From Alistipes sp. (GTDB taxonomy: Bacteria > Bacteroidota > Bacteroidia > Bacteroidales > Rikenellaceae): 64,000 bases of DNA. The stretch is from positions 186,001-250,000 of the forward strand of contig JAFQHI010000009.1 of assembly GCA_017398045.1 (NCBI GenBank). The letters run 5' to 3'. Within the stretch, counting starts at the first letter, position 1. Each line of letters begins with the position of its first letter. Both the position numbers and the translations under genes were made by a program. This document shows positions 60,207-64,000 of the stretch, piece by piece. Below the pieces are notes generated by a model that was not told the origin of the DNA, did not search any database, and saw nothing but the letters and a program-made list of their open reading frames with translations.

Positions 60207-61649
60207 TTCAAAGGCTTTTCGCAGCTCTTCGTGGTCGTCGAAGGGGTGCTTTTCGTCGCCGATGATTTGGTAATTTTCGTGTCCCTTGCCGGCCACCAGC
60301 ACCACATCGCCCCGCTTCGAGAGCATCACAGCCGTGCGAATAGCCGCTGCGCGGTCCGTGATGCGCAGGTAACGCGCTCCTGACGGAACGCCCCGTTCCA
60401 TCTCATCCAAAATCGCCTCGGGGTCCTCATGGCGTGGGTTGTCGGAGGTGAGAATCGTTGTCGTGGCATAGGCCGTGGCGATACGGGCCATCTCGGGACG
60501 CTTCTCGCGGTCGCGGTTGCCTCCGCAACCACACACCACCACCAGCGCACCACTGCCGGACTGTATCTCCTGAATCGTCTGCAAGACATTTTCCAGCGCA
60601 TCGGGCGTGTGGGCATAATCCACCACCCCGATGACCCCGCTCGCAGAGCGAATACACTCGAATCGCCCGCTCACAGCCGACAACAACGACATGGCGGTCA
60701 GCACCTCCTCGGCCTGAAAACCAAGCTCCACGACCGTGGCATAGACCACCAGCAGGTTCGAGGCGTTGAAACGTCCCGTAAGCGAGGTCCACAGCTCACG
60801 TCCGTTGATTTGGAGCAACATCCCATCGAGGTGCATCTCCGTAATCATCGCCCGATAGTCGGCCATCGAACGCAGCGAGTAGTACTTCACGCGAGCGCGT
60901 GTGTTCTGCACCATCACACTGCCGTTTCTGTCGTCGCTGTTCGTCACCACGAAAGCCTCCTTCGGAAGGGCATCGAAGAAGGCCTTTTTAGCCTTCAGGT
61001 ACTCGGCAAAGGTTTTGTGGTAATCGAGGTGGTCGTGCGTGAGGTTCGAAAAGAGACCGCCGGCAAACGACAATCCGTGGGTACGCTTCTGCACTATGGC
61101 GTGCGACGAACACTCCATGAAGCAGTAGTCACACCCCACATCGACCATCTCGCGCAACATTTTGTTCAGGCGAATCGTATCGGGGGTGGTGTGGGTCGAG
61201 GGAATCTCGCGGTCATCGACCTTATAGACCACCGTCGAAATCAACCCCGCACGGTAGCCCAACTTGCGCACCAGCTCATAGAGCAGCGTGGCGGTCGTCG
61301 TCTTGCCGTTCGTGCCGGTGATGCCGACCAATTTCAGTTCGCGGCTCGGATAATCGTAAAAGGCGGCCGCCATCTCGGCCATCGCCCGCTCGCTATCCTC
61401 CACCACGATATAGGCCACCTCGGGATGTATCTCCTCGGGCAACACCTGACACACCACCGCTACGGCACCTCGCTCCTCGGCCATCGGGATAAAGCGATGG
61501 CCATCCATCGCCGTACCGCGCACGGCAAAGAAACAACTGCCCGTCGTCACCTGACGCGAATCGTAGCACAAATCGTCGATTTGCACCTCCTCGGCTCCGG
61601 CACGTGTCACCACCTGCACCTTGCGTAACAAGGTTGAAATGCTCTTCAT
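60204..61649 (-). CDS. murE: UDP-N-acetylmuramoyl-tripeptide ligase, meso-DAP type
   Basis: Adds the third amino acid of the stem peptide. The 481-residue protein has the P-loop GTNGKTT (112-118), STVVYKVDDREIPSTHTTPD, ECSSHAIVQKRTHG and VVDYAHTPDALENVLQTI. The specificity motif is TSDNPRHEDP; DNPR indicates meso-diaminopimelate rather than lysine. It lies 12 nt after ftsI and ends at repeat element 10. Confidence 0.97.
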   Translation of the reverse strand: MKSISTLLRKVQVVTRAGAEEVQIDDLCYDSRQVTTGSCFFAVRGTAMDGHRFIPMAEERGAVAVVCQVLPEEIHPEVAYIVVEDSERAMAEMAAAFYDYPSRELKLVGITGTNGKTTTATLLYELVRKLGYRAGLISTVVYKVDDREIPSTHTTPDTIRLNKMLREMVDVGCDYCFMECSSHAIVQKRTHGLSFAGGLFSNLTHDHLDYHKTFAEYLKAKKAFFDALPKEAFVVTNSDDRNGSVMVQNTRARVKYYSLRSMADYRAMITEMHLDGMLLQINGRELWTSLTGRFNASNLLVVYATVVELGFQAEEVLTAMSLLSAVSGRFECIRSASGVIGVVDYAHTPDALENVLQTIQEIQSGSGALVVVCGCGGNRDREKRPEMARIATAYATTTILTSDNPRHEDPEAILDEMERGVPSGARYLRITDRAAAIRTAVMLSKRGDVVLVAGKGHENYQIIGDEKHPFDDHEELRKAFE

Positions 61650-61661
61650 CTTCTATCGTTG

Positions 61662-63929
61662 TTATCTTCGTAATCGTATCAACACGGCACCACCACCGCG
61701 AATCGGCTGCCCGGGGGCAATCGACTGCTCGCGCACGGCACCGCTTCCCTCTACCTGAACCTGCAAGCCGCATTGTTCAAGCACAAAGAGGGCATCTTTC
61801 AGCCCCATGCCCCTTACATCGGGCATGAGGCCCCTCTCGAGGCTCATTCGCTCGATGTGCAGCTGCTCCAGCGAATCGACCGAAGCGTGTCCCCAACCGC
61901 GACGCTCGTCGGCCTGCACCTCGTCGAAGAGTTGCTCACCCACCGCACGCATCTGGCGCACAGAGCCACCTTTGAGGGTGGTGGGGCGATGTTGCTGCCC
62001 CTCGTCCCGCAACTCCGAAGCCCACGCCTCGTCGCGTGCATAGAGGTAATCGACCACCCGCTTTACGACCGGACCGGCCAACGAAGCTCCATAGTAGGCC
62101 TTGCCGGCCTGCTGCTTGGTGCGAATCGTTGTCAAAACCGTATAGCGGGGGTTCTCGGCCGGGAAGTAGGCCACCATCGAACCGAGGTAGTGTCCCGCCT
62201 CGCCCGAGGTAATCTGTGCCGTACCGGTCTTGGCCGCTACACGCAGGCGGGTCGTATCGCTGAAGAAGGCGGCAGCCGTACCCGTCTTGGCCACCTCCTC
62301 GAGGCAGTCGCGCACGATGGCCAGCGTCTCATCCGAACAAATCTCGTCGCGAAGCGTATGGGTCTCGAATCGCGCCACGGTTCGTTCGCCCTGGCGGAGT
62401 TCTCTGACCAGCACGGGGGCTATCTTCTTACCGCCGTTGGCAATGGCGTTATAGAAGGTGAGCATCTGCATCGGGGTCAGCTGCACACGGTAGCCGTAGG
62501 ACATCTTGACCAGCATGATACCCGGGTCGGGAACCTTCCAATCGGTTGTCACGGAGGGTTTGCGCTCACCGAGCGAATCCAACCCTGTGGTCTCGCCCAA
62601 CCCCAGCACCTTGTGCAGGTGGTCGCTGTATTGCTGTTTTTTGCCCGTCTGCCCGTAATACTCCCAGACGGCCTTGGCAAAATAGACATTCGACGAACCG
62701 GCCACGGCCCGTTTCAGGGCAATTTCGTGGTCGCCACGGTGCGAGTCGCGGATGTTCTCGGCCGGACCCACCTTCACGGGATTGCCGTCGTGAGTCTCGT
62801 ATAGCTTCTCGGGCGACATCTTGGCATCGTCCAAGAGGGTCAGCACGGTGGCCAACTTAAAGGTTGAACCCGGCTCCATGGAGTAACCCAGCGCATAGTT
62901 TTCGCGCTCCAGGAACTTGCCGTCGGAGGTGCGCCCCAGGTTGGCCATGGCCAAAATCTCGCCCGTGCGACTCTCCATCACAAGGGTGGTACCCCACGTG
63001 GCATTCTGCTTTTCGAGCTGGGCGCGAAGGGCGCGGTCGGCCACATCCTGGAGGTTCAAATCGAGCGTTGTCACCACCTGCAACCCATCCACCGCATCCC
63101 GATGTTCGGCCTCGGCCACGCGGGTCGAGAAGCCACGGGCAATGCGCTGACGCACCGAGAAGCCGTTTTCGCCCTTCAGTTGCTCGTTGTATAACAACTC
63201 AAGGCCGTAGTTGCCGGCCGTACCGGTGCGACCAATCAGACGACGCGCCAAATCGCCCTGCGGATAGATGCGACGGTCATACTCGTCGAGCGAGTAGGTG
63301 ACGCCCATGTTGTAGTTGAGAATCGGGTAGCGACGCAACACCTCCCACTCTCCGTAATCGACATCGCGGGGCAGAATCTTGGTCGGGCGGTGGTTGCGCA
63401 GTGTGTCACGCACCGTTTCGGTCACCTTCGCGCGACCCGTCATCAGGTCCAACAACAACAGCAAGACCCCCTCGTCCTCGCGGTAGTAGGTCGTATCGCG
63501 CGGCTCACCCAAGCGGTAACGACGGGCCGAGTCGCGTTTCGAACGCAACAGCCGGCGATACTGCTCCACGCTACGGTCACCGAAGTAGGCCGCAAGGAGT
63601 TTGGCCAGCGAGTCGGCCTGCGTAAGGAAGGTCTCCTCGTCGGCAAAGCCCTCCGAGGCGAAGTCGAAACGGGGCTGATAGCGGAATATCGAGGTGGCCA
63701 ACGGCTCTCCGTCACGTGCCAGAATCGACCCGCGCTGGGCATAGACCGTATCGGGCAGGAAGATGCGGGTCGAGAGTCGGCGGGCATTATGGCGGGTCTC
63801 GGGGGCCAGGAACTGCACATAACACAGACGCACCAGCACCACGGCCACCACCACGATAAAGACGAGGTAGAGGCCGCGCACGCGCATCAGGATGTCGCTC
63901 TTAATCCGGGAAGGTTCCTGCTGTGCCAT
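61662..63929 (-). CDS. ftsI: Septal penicillin-binding protein with PASTA domain (FtsI-like transpeptidase)
   Basis: Septal DD-transpeptidase, class B PBP. The 755-residue protein has an N-terminal membrane anchor (LYLVFIVVVAVVLVRLCYVQ), a PBP dimer domain, then the transpeptidase with SxxK in EPGSTFK (Ser about 354), SxN in AGSSNVYF (about 411) and KTG in AAKTGTAQ (about 567). A PASTA domain ends the protein (MPDVRGMGLKDALFVLEQCG). It lies 3 nt from the ftsL-like gene. Confidence 0.96.
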   Translation of the reverse strand: MAQQEPSRIKSDILMRVRGLYLVFIVVVAVVLVRLCYVQFLAPETRHNARRLSTRIFLPDTVYAQRGSILARDGEPLATSIFRYQPRFDFASEGFADEETFLTQADSLAKLLAAYFGDRSVEQYRRLLRSKRDSARRYRLGEPRDTTYYREDEGVLLLLLDLMTGRAKVTETVRDTLRNHRPTKILPRDVDYGEWEVLRRYPILNYNMGVTYSLDEYDRRIYPQGDLARRLIGRTGTAGNYGLELLYNEQLKGENGFSVRQRIARGFSTRVAEAEHRDAVDGLQVVTTLDLNLQDVADRALRAQLEKQNATWGTTLVMESRTGEILAMANLGRTSDGKFLERENYALGYSMEPGSTFKLATVLTLLDDAKMSPEKLYETHDGNPVKVGPAENIRDSHRGDHEIALKRAVAGSSNVYFAKAVWEYYGQTGKKQQYSDHLHKVLGLGETTGLDSLGERKPSVTTDWKVPDPGIMLVKMSYGYRVQLTPMQMLTFYNAIANGGKKIAPVLVRELRQGERTVARFETHTLRDEICSDETLAIVRDCLEEVAKTGTAAAFFSDTTRLRVAAKTGTAQITSGEAGHYLGSMVAYFPAENPRYTVLTTIRTKQQAGKAYYGASLAGPVVKRVVDYLYARDEAWASELRDEGQQHRPTTLKGGSVRQMRAVGEQLFDEVQADERRGWGHASVDSLEQLHIERMSLERGLMPDVRGMGLKDALFVLEQCGLQVQVEGSGAVREQSIAPGQPIRGGGAVLIRLRR

Positions 63930-63932
63930 CTC

Positions 63933-64000
63933 TTAACGAATGATTTGTCCCGGCGTGGCGGGGTCCTTCAGGACAATGCCGCGTTGCTCCAACTCCTTGC
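63933..64000 (-). CDS. ftsL: FtsL-like division protein, C-terminal end only
   Basis: The window edge cuts this gene. The visible frame is KELEQRGIVLKDPATPGQII plus Arg and a stop. Position just before ftsI and the short basic/polar tail fit the FtsL-like proteins of Bacteroidetes, but the sequence seen is too short to prove it. Confidence 0.6.
   Translation of the reverse strand, partial: KELEQRGIVLKDPATPGQIIR

Overview
The window looks like a chromosome segment from a gut Bacteroidales, most likely Alistipes (Rikenellaceae). The reasons are a high GC content for the phylum, promoters of the Bacteroidetes type (TTG or TTTG, about 19-20 bp, then TAnnTTTG), SusC/SusD outer-membrane proteins, a one-piece hybrid two-component sensor, DUF5686 and DUF4271 proteins, a DNPR-type (meso-DAP) MurE and an FtsI with a PASTA domain. 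The genus is an inference from general character. No tRNA, rRNA, CRISPR array, transposase or phage gene was seen. Both edges cut genes: lspA at the left and an ftsL-like gene at the right.

Layout. 1-6,000: lspA, a DUF5686 outer-membrane protein, a small lipoprotein, a periplasmic thioredoxin and rlmN. 6,000-11,700: tonB-type transducer, hflX, upp, an LTA-synthase-like sulfatase-fold enzyme and a hemerythrin/LuxR-type regulator. 11,900-13,930: an operon of two paralogous lipoproteins and a radical SAM/SPASM enzyme, a biochemically undefined rSAM/lipoprotein system. 14,200-30,300: DUF3467, lysE-type exporter, cmk, an odd lipobox/multi-TM protein, ispH, a C-terminal processing protease, a histidine kinase, DUF4271, hemD-like, rnpA, yidD, comEC, a THUMP-like methyltransferase, yihY, a DUF2520 protein, a KdsC-type phosphatase and an AT-rich acidic orphan. 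30,400-35,700: a leftward operon of two URO-D-superfamily proteins, an MFS transporter, ybaK and fucP. 35,800-45,100: lnt, folC, lrp-kbl, galE, an ECF sigma operon, rplY (L25) and pth. 45,100-55,500: a small polysaccharide-utilisation locus (hybrid sensor, SusD, SusC, pectin methylesterase). 55,700-64,000: an S4-domain protein and the division/wall run ftsL-ftsI-murE-mraY-murD-ftsW, read leftward.

The most unusual non-coding signal is a family of composite, low-complexity intergenic elements found at ten places. They share modules: purine arms of the AAAGAGCRAAGAGG type with inverted pyrimidine partners, 9-bp GATTAAAGG/TTAATCTCG repeats, 10-bp CCCTTAAGC repeats, GGCGAAAAGG-type repeats, AT-rich AATTCAAAATTT blocks and an 88-bp structured unit. 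The 88-bp unit occurs twice almost identically and once as a degenerate inverted fragment whose hairpin carries two compensatory base-pair changes. The elements lie mostly between convergent genes, but one splits murE from mraY and two near-copies flank the sigma-factor genes. In places they have been read into protein, as in the basic C-terminal tail of RlmN.
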